A stretch of DNA of 28,271 bases, taken from NCBI GenBank assembly GCA_043743785.1, contig JAYTVW010000159.1:1-28271 (forward strand), written 5' to 3'. Below the pieces are notes generated by a model. It was not told the origin of the DNA, searched no databases, and saw only the letters and a program-made list of their open reading frames with translations. This DNA is from JAQTNA01 sp043743785. GTDB taxonomy: Bacteria; Pseudomonadota; Gammaproteobacteria; Burkholderiales; Rhodocyclaceae. Each line of letters begins with the position of its first letter. Position 1 is the first letter of the stretch. A program made the translations under genes and the position numbers. Positions 5,813 through 14,491 of this stretch are shown piece after piece.

Positions 5813-8437
5813 ATGCAGGAAAAATACAATCCCTCCGTCGTCGAAGCGGCGGCACAGCAGTACTGGAATTCCACCAACGCCTTCCGCGCCGTGGAAGACG
5901 CAACGCGCCCCAAGTATTACTGCCTGTCCATGTTCCCCTATCCATCGGGGAAGCTGCACATGGGCCACGTGCGTAACTACACCATTGGCGACGTGCTCTC
6001 CCGCGTGCATCGCATGAAGGGCTACAACGTCCTGCAGCCCATGGGCTGGGACGCCTTCGGCCTACCTGCCGAGAACGCGGCCATCCAGAACCAGGTGCCG
6101 CCGGCGAAGTGGACCTACGACAACATCGCCTACATGAAGAAGCAGCTCCAGTCCCTGGGTTTCGCCCTGGACTGGGAGCGGGAAATCGCTACTTGTACAC
6201 CCGAGTACTACAAGTGGAACCAGTGGTTCTTCCTGCGCATGCTGGAAAAGGGCGTGGCCTACAAGAAGACCCAGGTGGTGAACTGGGATCCGGTGGACCA
6301 GACCGTGCTGGCCAACGAACAGGTCATCGACGGTCGCGGCTGGCGTACCGGCGCGGTGGTGGAAAAGCGCGAAATCCCCGGCTACTACCTGGGCATTACC
6401 CAGTATGCCGAAGAACTGCTGGCGGACCTGGACAAGTTGCCGGGCTGGCCCGAGCGGGTCAAGACCATGCAGGCCAACTGGATCGGCAAATCCACCGGCG
6501 TGCGCTTCGCCTTTCCCCACGACATCCGGGACGATGCCGGCCACCTGGTGAATGAAGGCAAGCTGTGGGTATTTACGACCCGGGCCGACACCATCATGGG
6601 CGTGAGCTTCTGCGCCGTGGCGGCGGAACACCCGCTGGCGACCCTGGCGGCGAAGACCAATCCGACCCTCGCCGCCTTCATCGACAAGTGCAAGCACGGC
6701 TCGGTCATGGAAGCCGACATGGCCACCATGGAAAAGGAAGGCCTGCCCACCGGCCTTTTCGTTACCCACCCCCTCACCGGCGAACACGTACCGGTATGGG
6801 TCGGCAACTACGTGCTCATGAGCTACGGCGAAGGTGCCGTCATGGCCGTACCGGCCCACGACGAGCGGGATTTCCACTTCGCGGAAAAATACGCCCTGCC
6901 CATCCGGCAGGTGATCGCCTCAGGCGACAAGGAATTCACCCTGGCCGGCTGGCAGGAGTGGTACGGCGCCAAGGACGGCGTGAACATCAACTCCGGCAAG
7001 TACGATGGCCTCACCTATGCAGCGGCCATGAACGCCGTGGCCGCCGATTTGAAGGCGGTACACCTGGGGGACACCCAGGTGCAGTGGCGTCTGCGGGACT
7101 GGGGCGTCTCCCGCCAGCGCTACTGGGGCTGCCCCATCCCCATCATCCATTGCCCGACTTGCGGCGATGTGCCGGTGCCGGACGCGGACCTGCCGGTGGT
7201 GCTGCCGGAGGATTGCGTGCCGGACGGCTCCGGCAATCCCCTGCACAAACGCCTGGACTTCATCAACTGTGCCTGCCCGAAGTGCGGCGCGGCGGCGCGG
7301 CGCGAGACGGATACCATGGACACCTTCGTGGATTCCTCCTGGTACTACGCCCGCTACGCCAGCAAGCGTAGCGACAGCGCCATGGTGGACCCGGAGACCA
7401 GCGCCTGGATGCCGGTGGACCAGTACATCGGCGGCATCGAACACGCCATCCTGCACCTCTTGTACTCCCGCTTCTGGAGCAAGGTCATGCGGGACGAAGG
7501 CCTCGTCACCTATGACGAACCCTTCGCCCGCCTCTTGACCCAGGGCATGGTGCTGAACCATATCTTCTCCCGTCGCAGCGACAAGGGCGGCATCAATTAC
7601 TTCGCCCCGGAAGAAGTGGACCTGCAGTTCGACGAAGGCGGTCGCATCAAGGGCGCCATTTCCAAACTGGATGGCCAGCCGGTGAGCTATGACGGCATCG
7701 GCACCATGTCCAAGTCGAAGAAGAACGGCGTGGATCCCCAGTCCCTGCTGGAGGAATTCGGCGCCGACACGGCCCGCTTCTTCATGATGTTCGCGTCCCA
7801 CCCGGAACAGACCCTGGAATGGGCGGATTCCGGCGTGGAGGGTGCCTACCGCTTCCTCAAGCGCCTGTGGGCTTTTGGTCACGTACTGACGGTGGATCTG
7901 CAGGCCCTGCGGCCGGCTACGGCAAGCGGCCTGGGCAAGCTACCGCGGGAACTGGCGGAAGTGCGTCGGGAAGTACACCTCAATCTCAAGCAGGCTAACT
8001 ACGACCTGGGCAAGCAGCAATTCAACACCGTGGCCTCCGCCGCGATGAAAATCCTCAATGCCCTGGAAAAAGCCCCCCGGGATTCAAGCGCCGGCGTGGC
8101 CGTCATCGAGGAAGGCTTCTCCCTGCTGCTGCGCCTGTTGTCCCCCATCACGCCCCACATCGCCCACGGTCTGTGGATCGAACTGGGTTTCGGCGCGGAC
8201 ATCCTGGCTGCCCCCTGGCCCGAAGCCCTGGCGGACGCCCTGGCCCAGGACGAGGTGGAGCTGATGCTGCAGATCAACGGCAAGTTGCGCGGTTCCGTGC
8301 TGGTGCCGGCCTCCGCCGACAAGGGGGCCATCGAAAGCATGGTCCTGGCCTCCGAAACGGCGCAGAAGTACCTGGAAGGCAAGCCCGCCAAGAAGGTCGT
8401 GGTGGTGCCGGGCCGGCTGGTCAATATCGTGGTTTGA
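5813..8437 (+). CDS. leuS: Leucyl-tRNA synthetase
   Basis: LeuRS attaches leucine to tRNA-Leu in the cytoplasm. The 874 residues match the bacterial family length. The class I signature is PYPSGKLHMGHVRNY (43-56, HIGH-type motif HMGH 49-52). The CP1 editing domain follows, with TTRADTIMG and the PAHDERDF segment. A zinc-ribbon-like insertion has Cys pairs CPTC and CPKC. Then come DTFVDSSWYYARY and the second catalytic loop MSKSKKNGVDPQ (632-643), and finally the anticodon-binding and C-terminal domains (QINGKLRGSVLVPA). One oddity is that the residue before MSKS is Thr631 rather than the usual Lys of KMSKS; the catalytically key second Lys is kept. The start ATG at 5813 gives the expected MQEKYNP N-terminus. 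It heads a likely leuS-lptE-holA transcription unit. Confidence 0.97.
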   Translation: MQEKYNPSVVEAAAQQYWNSTNAFRAVEDATRPKYYCLSMFPYPSGKLHMGHVRNYTIGDVLSRVHRMKGYNVLQPMGWDAFGLPAENAAIQNQVPPAKWTYDNIAYMKKQLQSLGFALDWEREIATCTPEYYKWNQWFFLRMLEKGVAYKKTQVVNWDPVDQTVLANEQVIDGRGWRTGAVVEKREIPGYYLGITQYAEELLADLDKLPGWPERVKTMQANWIGKSTGVRFAFPHDIRDDAGHLVNEGKLWVFTTRADTIMGVSFCAVAAEHPLATLAAKTNPTLAAFIDKCKHGSVMEADMATMEKEGLPTGLFVTHPLTGEHVPVWVGNYVLMSYGEGAVMAVPAHDERDFHFAEKYALPIRQVIASGDKEFTLAGWQEWYGAKDGVNINSGKYDGLTYAAAMNAVAADLKAVHLGDTQVQWRLRDWGVSRQRYWGCPIPIIHCPTCGDVPVPDADLPVVLPEDCVPDGSGNPLHKRLDFINCACPKCGAAARRETDTMDTFVDSSWYYARYASKRSDSAMVDPETSAWMPVDQYIGGIEHAILHLLYSRFWSKVMRDEGLVTYDEPFARLLTQGMVLNHIFSRRSDKGGINYFAPEEVDLQFDEGGRIKGAISKLDGQPVSYDGIGTMSKSKKNGVDPQSLLEEFGADTARFFMMFASHPEQTLEWADSGVEGAYRFLKRLWAFGHVLTVDLQALRPATASGLGKLPRELAEVRREVHLNLKQANYDLGKQQFNTVASAAMKILNALEKAPRDSSAGVAVIEEGFSLLLRLLSPITPHIAHGLWIELGFGADILAAPWPEALADALAQDEVELMLQINGKLRGSVLVPASADKGAIESMVLASETAQKYLEGKPAKKVVVVPGRLVNIVV

Positions 8438-8446
8438 TGATTGGCG

Positions 8447-8507
8447 CGTAGGGTGGGCAAAGCGCAGCGTGCCCACCGGTGGGCAGATGAAACCTGCCCA
8501 CCCTACG
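8447..8507. repeat. Palindromic repeat (GTAGGGTGGGC family) between leuS and lptE
   Basis: The outer arms CGTAGGGTGGGC and GCCCACCCTACG are perfect inverted repeats, enclosing an inner palindrome around GTGCCCACCGGTGGGCA. This is the widespread intergenic GTAGGGTGGGCAAAGCGCAG type. It lies 9 bp past the leuS stop and could form a stable hairpin modulating leuS to lptE read-through. No U-tract follows, so it is not an obvious terminator. Confidence 0.8.
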
Positions 8508-8532
8508 CCTTACCCATAACAAGGGATCGCAG

Positions 8533-9048
8533 ATGAAATCTGAATCGTTTTTCCCGGGCCGTACCCGGCTGGCGGGGGCCTTGCTGCTGCTGGCCTTGTT
8601 TTTGGCCGGTTGCGGCTTCCACTTGCGGGAAACCAAACCCCTGCCCTTCAGGACGCTCTACCTGGGCATTTCTGAGCAGTCCGAACTGGGGGCGGCCCTG
8701 CGTCGGCAGATCCTGGCCACCGGCAGCACGACCCTGGTGGATAAGGTCGAAGGCGCCCAGGCCATCCTCAGCGTCGTCTCTGAAGGCCGGGAAAAGACCA
8801 TTCTCAGCCTGAACGCCGCCGGCCGCGTGCGGGAATTCCTCTTGCGCCAGCGTTTTGTTTTCCGTGTGCATGACGGCAAAGGCAAGGATTTCCTGCCCCA
8901 GAACGAAATCCGCGTCAGCCGGGACATCAGCTACAGCGACACGGAACTGCTCTCCAAGGACGCTGAAGAAGCCCTGCTCTACCGGGACATGCAAGCCGAC
9001 CTGGTGCAACAGATCATGCGCCGTCTGGCCGCCTCGAAGGTGGAATGA
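8533..9048 (+). CDS. lptE: LPS-assembly lipoprotein LptE
   Basis: LptE (formerly RlpB) is the outer-membrane lipoprotein that plugs the LptD barrel and helps insert LPS into the outer leaflet. The 171-residue protein has a lipoprotein signal with lipobox LAGC (Cys27), followed by GFHLRE, the hallmark start of mature LptE. The rest has the expected beta-rich pattern (TLYLGISEQSELGAALRRQI, ILSLNAAGRVREFLLRQRFVF) and a C-terminal helix (ADLVQQIMRRL). Length and position between leuS and holA match the family in betaproteobacteria. An AAGGGA ribosome-binding site lies 7 bases before the ATG. The stop codon is followed at the very next base by a palindromic repeat (9049). Confidence 0.95.
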   Translation: MKSESFFPGRTRLAGALLLLALFLAGCGFHLRETKPLPFRTLYLGISEQSELGAALRRQILATGSTTLVDKVEGAQAILSVVSEGREKTILSLNAAGRVREFLLRQRFVFRVHDGKGKDFLPQNEIRVSRDISYSDTELLSKDAEEALLYRDMQADLVQQIMRRLAASKVE

Positions 9049-9114
9049 GTAGGTCGGGATTTATCCCGACATTTGGCATCCCGCCAGTCTTGTCGGGCTG
9101 AAGCCCGACCTACA
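9049..9114. repeat. Palindromic repeat (GTAGGTCGGG family), copy 1
   Basis: Terminal arms GTAGGTCGGG and CCCGACCTAC enclose two smaller palindromes, GTCGGGATTTATCCCGAC and TGTCGGGCTGAAGCCCGACC. The unit can fold as one long hairpin or as two stem-loops. It begins at the base after the lptE TGA. The same two-stem design recurs at 14492-14552 and 17927-17985. Confidence 0.85.
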
Positions 9115-9133
9115 AACCCTCCACTCCGCCCCC

Positions 9134-10150
9134 ATGCACCTCCGTCCCGAGCAACTCCCCGCCCAGTTGGCAAAGCCCCTGGCTTCCATCTGGCTGCTGC
9201 ATGGGGATGAACCCCTGCTGGTAGCGGAGGCGGGGGACGCCATCCGGGCGGCCGCGAAGAAGCACGGCTACACGGAACGGGAAGTGCTGGTGGCGGGGCC
9301 GGGCTTTCGCTGGGACAGCTTGTGGCTCGCCGCCGGCAATCTCTCGCTGTTCGGCGGCAACAAGCTGGTGGACCTGCGTATTCCCAACGGCAAGCCGGGC
9401 AAGGACGGCGGCGAGGCCCTGACAAAGTACGTCGCCAAGGCCCCCCGGGACGTCCTCCTGCTCATCAGCCTGCCGGAGCTGGACTGGTCGGCGAAAAAGG
9501 CCGCCTGGTACACCACGCTTTGCCAGGCCGGCGTGGCGGTGGAACTCAATGCCCCGCCGCTCACGACCCTGCCGGACTGGATCGCCCGCCGGCTGTCTGT
9601 CCAGGACCAGAAGGCCGACCGCCCCGCCCTGGAATTCATCGCCACCCACGTGGAAGGCAACCTGCTGGCGGCCCACCAGGAAATCCAGAAACTCGGTCTG
9701 CTTCACCCGAAGGGCGAACTGACACTCGAACAAGTACAGGATGCTGTGCTGAACGTGGCCCGTTTCGACACCGACAAGCTGCGCTTCGCCCTGCTGGCGG
9801 GCAATGTGGCTCGCTGTGCCCGCTTGCTGGACGGACTGAAGGCCGAAGGCGTTGCCACGCCCCTGGTGCTATGGGCCCTCACCACGGACATTCGCGCCCT
9901 GGCCATGATCAAAAGCGGCATGGACCGCGGCGAAGCCCTTAGCGCGCTCCTTAAAGCGGAGCGTATCTTCGAACCCCAGCGTGCCCAGGCAATCCAGGCC
10001 GCCACCAGCCGCCTCGCCTCCGGTCCTCTGCGTGTCGCCCTGCAGCACGCCGCCCGCATCGACCGCATGATCAAGGGCCTGACCGACGGCGACATCTGGG
10101 ACGAGTTCCTCCAGCTCTGCCTGCGCCTGGCGCCCCGTCCCCGCGCCTAA
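9134..10150 (+). CDS. holA: DNA polymerase III subunit delta
   Basis: HolA is the delta subunit of the clamp loader; it opens the beta sliding clamp during replication. The 338-residue length is typical. The N-terminal AAA-like fold is recognisable from SIWLLHGDEPLLVAEAGDAIRAAA (around 22-46), followed by the LFGGNKLVDLRIPNGKPGKDG and LLLISLPELDWSAKKAAWY segments. The middle has RPALEFIATHVEGNLLAAHQEIQKLGLL, and the C-terminal collar domain includes ALTTDIRALAMIKSGM. There is no Walker A, as expected for delta, which does not bind ATP. It follows lptE by 85 bp that hold a repeat; no separate promoter is evident, so it is probably co-transcribed with leuS-lptE. Confidence 0.95.
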   Translation: MHLRPEQLPAQLAKPLASIWLLHGDEPLLVAEAGDAIRAAAKKHGYTEREVLVAGPGFRWDSLWLAAGNLSLFGGNKLVDLRIPNGKPGKDGGEALTKYVAKAPRDVLLLISLPELDWSAKKAAWYTTLCQAGVAVELNAPPLTTLPDWIARRLSVQDQKADRPALEFIATHVEGNLLAAHQEIQKLGLLHPKGELTLEQVQDAVLNVARFDTDKLRFALLAGNVARCARLLDGLKAEGVATPLVLWALTTDIRALAMIKSGMDRGEALSALLKAERIFEPQRAQAIQAATSRLASGPLRVALQHAARIDRMIKGLTDGDIWDEFLQLCLRLAPRPRA

Positions 10151-10230
10151 TCGCCCTGGCGCCGCTACTGCGCACGCCCGTGGCGGCACATTAAGGCTAT
10201 GAGCACCTGCCACCCATACCAAAGTGTTAG

Positions 10231-10236
10231 TACAAT
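10231..10236 (+). promoter_or_regulatory. Candidate -10 box upstream of the porin-like operon
   Basis: The 174-bp gap 10151-10324 separates holA from the three-gene cassette. It contains TACAAT at 10231-10236 in a locally AT-richer setting, the best -10 candidate. The hexamer 17 bp upstream (TGCCAC) is a weak -35, so an activator or alternative sigma factor may be needed. No clear Shine-Dalgarno precedes the ATG at 10325. Confidence 0.3.
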
Positions 10237-10324
10237 GTGTGACGTCTGTGTCGTTTTATCCTGACACCATGGATCCCGAAGCGTAATCGGCTCAAACTAC
10301 CCCGGCCACATTTCCCGACATTCC

Positions 10325-11566
10325 ATGACGGTAACAGCCCGCCTCCTCCTGGGACTCATTGGTTTCTTTTTCCTGACCGGAGTCAGCCTGGCCGCCAGCG
10401 CGCAAGCATGGCTGCCGGCGAGCCTGAGTATTCAGGGCTTCGGTACGCTGGGCCTGGCCCGCTCCAGCAATCCGACGGCGGATTTCGTACGGGACCTGTC
10501 CCAGCCCAACGGAGCCACCGACAGCTTTTCCGCCCGCATCGACTCCCTATTTGGCCTACAGGCCAACTATGCCTTCAACGAGCAATTCGAGGCCGTGGTG
10601 CAGGGCGTCAGCCATTACCGCTACGACGCAAGTTTCTCGCCGGAACTCACCTGGGCCTTCCTCAAGTATTCGCCGAACTCCAACCTGAGCCTGCGGGCCG
10701 GCCGCATCGGCACCGAGTTCTACCTGATGGCCGATTCCCGCATGGTGGGCTATGCGGCCCTCACCGTGCGCCCCCTGGGGGATTTCTTCGGCACCCTGCC
10801 CTTTCACTATGTGGACGGCGCCGACGCCCGGGTGAGCCTGCCGTTCGTCGGCGGCGTCTTGCGGGGTGATGTGTATTCCGGCATGGCATCGGAAAAACTG
10901 CCTTTGCAGGACAGGCTGTGGGACCTGGAGCATTCCCGCCTGACCGGAACCTCCCTGGAATACCAGAAGGGGCCATGGCTGGCACGCCTGAGCTACGCCC
11001 ACATCGACTTTCACTACAACCTGCCCCTTACCCCGCTGCCCGAGCTGCTGCGCGCCACCGGCGTCCCCAGTGCCGCCGCCGCCGCGGATGCCCTGAGCGT
11101 CGCCAACACCCGGGGCGCCTTCCGCTCCCTGGGGGTGGTCTATGATGACGGCCACCTGCAAATGCAATTCGCCGTGGCGCGCACCACCCGCGACAGCGTC
11201 CTGTTCGAAGACGACCACTCCGGCTACGCCATCGCCGGCTACCGGGTGGGGCAAGTCACCCCCTTCATTGGCTATTCCTGGATATTTTCCACACCCAAGT
11301 CGCTGAACACGGGCCTGCCCAACACCAATTCCACATTCATCGCCCTGAACCAGTTGGTAGCCTTCAATGTCGCCAACTCCCACAGCGATCAGCACACCAC
11401 CATCCTGGGCGCCCGCTGGGATGTGATGCGCAATGTGGATCTGAAGTTGCAGTACGACATGCAGCGCGGCACGCCCACGTCGATCTTCCCGGCACGCCGG
11501 GAGCAAATCGGCACCTGGAGCGGGAGCACCAACGTGCTCAGCCTGGCTCTGGATTTCATTTTCTGA
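10325..11566 (+). CDS. Outer-membrane beta-barrel (porin-like) protein, cassette gene 1
   Basis: The 413-residue protein has a signal peptide (hydrophobic residues 5-23, likely cleavage after ASA near residue 26). The mature part has alternating, aromatic-rich beta-strand segments such as SLSIQGFGTLGLAR, QFEAVVQGVSHYRYD, LSLRAGRIGTEFY and VDLKLQYDMQR. It ends in phenylalanine (LALDFIF), the usual C-terminal signal for Bam-dependent barrel insertion. RAGRIGTEFYLMADSRMVGYA resembles the barrel segment of porin-superfamily proteins found beside c-di-GMP genes, but I cannot assign a substrate. Only 4 bp separate it from the next gene, so the two are surely co-transcribed. Role inferred from context: a pore or outer-membrane sensor element for the downstream periplasmic protein and GGDEF-EAL protein. 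Confidence 0.85.
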   Translation: MTVTARLLLGLIGFFFLTGVSLAASAQAWLPASLSIQGFGTLGLARSSNPTADFVRDLSQPNGATDSFSARIDSLFGLQANYAFNEQFEAVVQGVSHYRYDASFSPELTWAFLKYSPNSNLSLRAGRIGTEFYLMADSRMVGYAALTVRPLGDFFGTLPFHYVDGADARVSLPFVGGVLRGDVYSGMASEKLPLQDRLWDLEHSRLTGTSLEYQKGPWLARLSYAHIDFHYNLPLTPLPELLRATGVPSAAAAADALSVANTRGAFRSLGVVYDDGHLQMQFAVARTTRDSVLFEDDHSGYAIAGYRVGQVTPFIGYSWIFSTPKSLNTGLPNTNSTFIALNQLVAFNVANSHSDQHTTILGARWDVMRNVDLKLQYDMQRGTPTSIFPARREQIGTWSGSTNVLSLALDFIF

Positions 11567-11570
11567 CGCC

Positions 11571-12011
11571 ATGAAATCCCCTGCCCTGCACCACCTCCTG
11601 CTTACCCTGCTGACGACAGCGGGCCTGCTCATGGCCCTGCCCGCCGCTGCGGAACTGGTCGTGGTGGTCAACCCGAAGAGCGGCGTGGAACACCTCAGCC
11701 GGGACGAGGTCATCAATATTTTCCTCGGCCGCTACCGCCAGTTGCCGTCCGGCATTTCCGCCCAACCGGTGGACATGCCGGCCAGCCAGCCGGAAAAATC
11801 CCTGATGTACCGCCTGCTGGTGGGCAAAGACCTGGACCAGATCGCCTCCTACTGGTCCCGCCTGGTCTTCTCTGGTCGCACCTCCCCCCCCGTGCAGGCC
11901 GCCAGCACCGAGGAAGTCCTGCGCTTTGTGGCGGCCAACCGGGGTGCGGTGGGCTATGTGGACCACAGTCGGGTGGATAACCGTGTACGGGTCGCGCTGG
12001 AAATCCAGTAA
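11571..12011 (+). CDS. Short PstS-like periplasmic binding-domain protein, cassette gene 2
   Basis: The 146-residue protein has a signal peptide (LLLTLLTTAGLLMALPAAA, cleavage near residue 27) and no lipobox, so it should be free in the periplasm. The mature region resembles one lobe of phosphate-type substrate-binding proteins: VVVVNPKSGVEHLSRDEVINIFLGR matches the PstS-like segment in which a helix follows the first strand, and later AASTEEVLRFVAANRGAVGYV matches the segment leading to the GxIGY strand. Full PstS proteins are about 320 residues with two lobes; at about 120 mature residues this is too short for ABC-type ligand capture, and no permease is nearby. It sits between the barrel gene and the membrane c-di-GMP protein, so I infer a periplasmic signal carrier or regulator. 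Ligand unknown. Confidence 0.8.
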   Translation: MKSPALHHLLLTLLTTAGLLMALPAAAELVVVVNPKSGVEHLSRDEVINIFLGRYRQLPSGISAQPVDMPASQPEKSLMYRLLVGKDLDQIASYWSRLVFSGRTSPPVQAASTEEVLRFVAANRGAVGYVDHSRVDNRVRVALEIQ

Positions 12012-12054
12012 ACTAGTCGCTTCCTGAACCGGCGAGCCTCCGTCAGACATCACC

Positions 12055-14448
12055 ATGCGCGCGCCCTGGAACAAGAGCATTCTTGAAAGCACGCTCCTCG
12101 CCGTACTGGTGGTCGCCACCGTCGTCAGCGCGGCCTTCATTCTCGTCACCCTCAACATCACGGATCGGCGCGCCCACGAAAGCAGTTCGGCCCGCCTGTC
12201 CGAACTCGTCGAGTCGGCGGAAAACACCGCCAGCATCGCCTGTTTCGTCGAGGACTACACCCTGGCCCTGGAAACCGCCCGGGGCCTCCTGAAGAACAGC
12301 GATGTGCTGGGCGTAGTGATCCGTTCGGACAAACAGGAGCTGGCCCGCGTCTACCGGGACCGGGCGACCCTGGCCAGCGGAACCAGTTCCCGCCCGGGGC
12401 GTCTGGTGCGGCCCCTCTATTCCCCGTTTAATCCCAAGGACAAGGTGGGAGAAATCCAGCTGGATGCCGACATGGAGCGCATCCGGCAAACCACCAGCGA
12501 ACAAGTCCGTTTCGTCGGGACCCTCTTGGTGCTGCTGGTAATTGCCGTGGTGGCCGCCGTTGCCGCCGTTGTGATGTTCCTGGTGGTGCGCCCGGTGCAG
12601 GCCATGTCGAACCGGGTGCACAGCATGGATGCGGCCGCTGGCGAGACCCTGCCGGTCCCCCTGGGACACACCAAAACAGAGCTGGGACGCCTGGCCCAGG
12701 ACATCAACGCCCTTACTGGCCGGCTGGTGGGCACCCTGCAGCACGAACAGCAGTTGCGCCAGGCCAAGGAGCTGGACGAGCGCAAATACCACGCCATTTT
12801 TGATAATGTGGAAGCCTGCATCTTCATCGCGGACAGCAGCGGCCACCTTGAGTCCATCAACCCGGCCTTCGCCCGCCTCATCCGGGAAGCCCTCGGCCGG
12901 GAGGCGGGTGATAAGTTGGCCCTGTCCGCCCTGCCCTGGGTTACGCCAGCCCGCCCGACGGAAATGCTCACCCTGTCCCTGCGCAGCAATACCCCCCAGG
13001 CGGATGACCTGGAAATGTATCTGCCGGGAGAGGAGAACCGCTGGCTGAACCTGGTGTTGCGCCCCATCGGCATCGAACTGGTGCAGGGCATGGCCACCGA
13101 TGTCACGGACCGCCACCAGGCGGAAGCCCTGGCCCGCCGGTTGCTGGTCACGGACCAGCTGACCGGTATCCGCAACCGGGCCGGACTAGAGAGCGCCCTG
13201 CGGGAGCGCCTGGCACGGGGTGGCGAACCCTTCGCCCTGATGCTCATCGATCTGGACGGCTTCAAGCATGTGAACGATGCACTCGGCCTGCCGGCCGGCG
13301 ACGAAATCCTGAAGAACGTGGCGCGCCGCATGCTGAGTAGCCTGGAAGAACAGGACGTGGTGGCCCGCATGGGGGCCGACGAATTCGCCGTGTTATCCAG
13401 CGTCGCCCATGGCGAAGAGGAGGCGGCGCGCATCGGCGAACGCCTGGTGCAGGTATTGAATTTCACCTTCCTCACGGAAGGCACGCCGGTACAACTGGGG
13501 GCCAGCATCGGCATCGCCCTGTTTCCCGGCGACGGTCAGGATGTGCCGTCCCTCTTGCGTTGCGCCGACCTGGCCCAGGGCCGGGCCCAGGCCAACGGCG
13601 GCGGCCGCTGCCAGTTCTTCGATCCGTCCATGGCCGCAGTGGCGGAACAACGCCGCCAACTGGACGCCGACATGCGCCTGGCCATACGGCGCAACGAATT
13701 CCGACTCTACTTCCAGCCCATCGTGGACCTGCAAGAGAACCGGCTGGCGGGGGCGGAAGCCCTCATCCGCTGGCAACACCACGCGCACGGCCTGGTGCCG
13801 CCGGACGTATTCATTCCGGCGGCAGAGGAAAGCGGATTCATCCGCGAGATCGGCTTGTGGGTACTGGACAACGCCTGCCTCCAATTGGCCACCTGGCTCA
13901 AGGAAGGCCAGGACATCTACATTTCCATCAACGTCTCCGCCCGCCAGATTCCGGACGGCCTGCCACCCGCCCTGATTGCTGACACCGTCCGTCGTCACGG
14001 CATCCCGACACGTCGCTTGGTGCTGGAAATCACCGAAGGCGTACTGATCAACGACGTGGCCCGGGCCCAGGCCTGGCTGGACGAAGTGACGAACAAGGGC
14101 TTCCGGGTATACCTGGATGACTTTGGCACCGGCTACTCCTCCCTTTCCTACCTGAAGCGCTTTGCCGTGAATTCGGTCAAGGTGGACAAGTCCTTCGTGC
14201 GCGACATGGCCGAGGACAGCAGCGACCGCAAGCTGGTGGCCGCCGTGGTGTCCATGGCCAGCAGCCTAGGGCTCACCACCGTTGCCGAGGGCGTCGAAAC
14301 CCGGGAGCAACTGGACATTCTGAAGGATCTGGGCTGCCGCTATATCCAGGGCTACTATTTCTCCCGCCCGGTGCCGGCGGAGCAGTTTGCCGCCGCCGCC
14401 CTGCGCATCGGCGCCATGCTGGAAGAAGACAAGCTTGCGACGGCCTGA
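12055..14448 (+). CDS. Transmembrane HAMP-PAS-GGDEF-EAL c-di-GMP protein, cassette gene 3
   Basis: The 797-residue protein has TM1 (about 12-33), a periplasmic sensor of about 120 residues, TM2 (about 153-177), HAMP (178-230), PAS (about 241-350), GGDEF (363-525) and EAL (535-790). The periplasmic part, with ENTASIACFVEDYTLALETARGL, resembles the CHASE8 type seen in YfiN-like enzymes. The GGDEF domain is degenerate: the motif is GADEF (440-444), and the four residues ahead (EEQD) lack the RxxD inhibitory site, so cyclase activity is doubtful. The EAL domain keeps EAL (568-570), the Asn of SINVSARQ, Glu658, the pair DDFGTGYSS (688-696), Lys709, Glu745 and Gln765, so phosphodiesterase activity is likely. 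It follows the PstS-like gene by 43 bp. Inferred role: inner-membrane output of an envelope sensing relay that lowers c-di-GMP. Confidence 0.9.
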   Translation: MRAPWNKSILESTLLAVLVVATVVSAAFILVTLNITDRRAHESSSARLSELVESAENTASIACFVEDYTLALETARGLLKNSDVLGVVIRSDKQELARVYRDRATLASGTSSRPGRLVRPLYSPFNPKDKVGEIQLDADMERIRQTTSEQVRFVGTLLVLLVIAVVAAVAAVVMFLVVRPVQAMSNRVHSMDAAAGETLPVPLGHTKTELGRLAQDINALTGRLVGTLQHEQQLRQAKELDERKYHAIFDNVEACIFIADSSGHLESINPAFARLIREALGREAGDKLALSALPWVTPARPTEMLTLSLRSNTPQADDLEMYLPGEENRWLNLVLRPIGIELVQGMATDVTDRHQAEALARRLLVTDQLTGIRNRAGLESALRERLARGGEPFALMLIDLDGFKHVNDALGLPAGDEILKNVARRMLSSLEEQDVVARMGADEFAVLSSVAHGEEEAARIGERLVQVLNFTFLTEGTPVQLGASIGIALFPGDGQDVPSLLRCADLAQGRAQANGGGRCQFFDPSMAAVAEQRRQLDADMRLAIRRNEFRLYFQPIVDLQENRLAGAEALIRWQHHAHGLVPPDVFIPAAEESGFIREIGLWVLDNACLQLATWLKEGQDIYISINVSARQIPDGLPPALIADTVRRHGIPTRRLVLEITEGVLINDVARAQAWLDEVTNKGFRVYLDDFGTGYSSLSYLKRFAVNSVKVDKSFVRDMAEDSSDRKLVAAVVSMASSLGLTTVAEGVETREQLDILKDLGCRYIQGYYFSRPVPAEQFAAAALRIGAMLEEDKLATA

Positions 14449-14491
14449 GCACGCCGGCCTGACTTCTGGCAAACTCGCGTTTTCGCTTTCC

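Noticed and set aside
12043..13514. Long minus-strand frames opposite the GGDEF-EAL gene
   Set aside because: Shadow frames of a gene with full HAMP, PAS, GGDEF and EAL domains; no ribosome-binding site or domain of their own.
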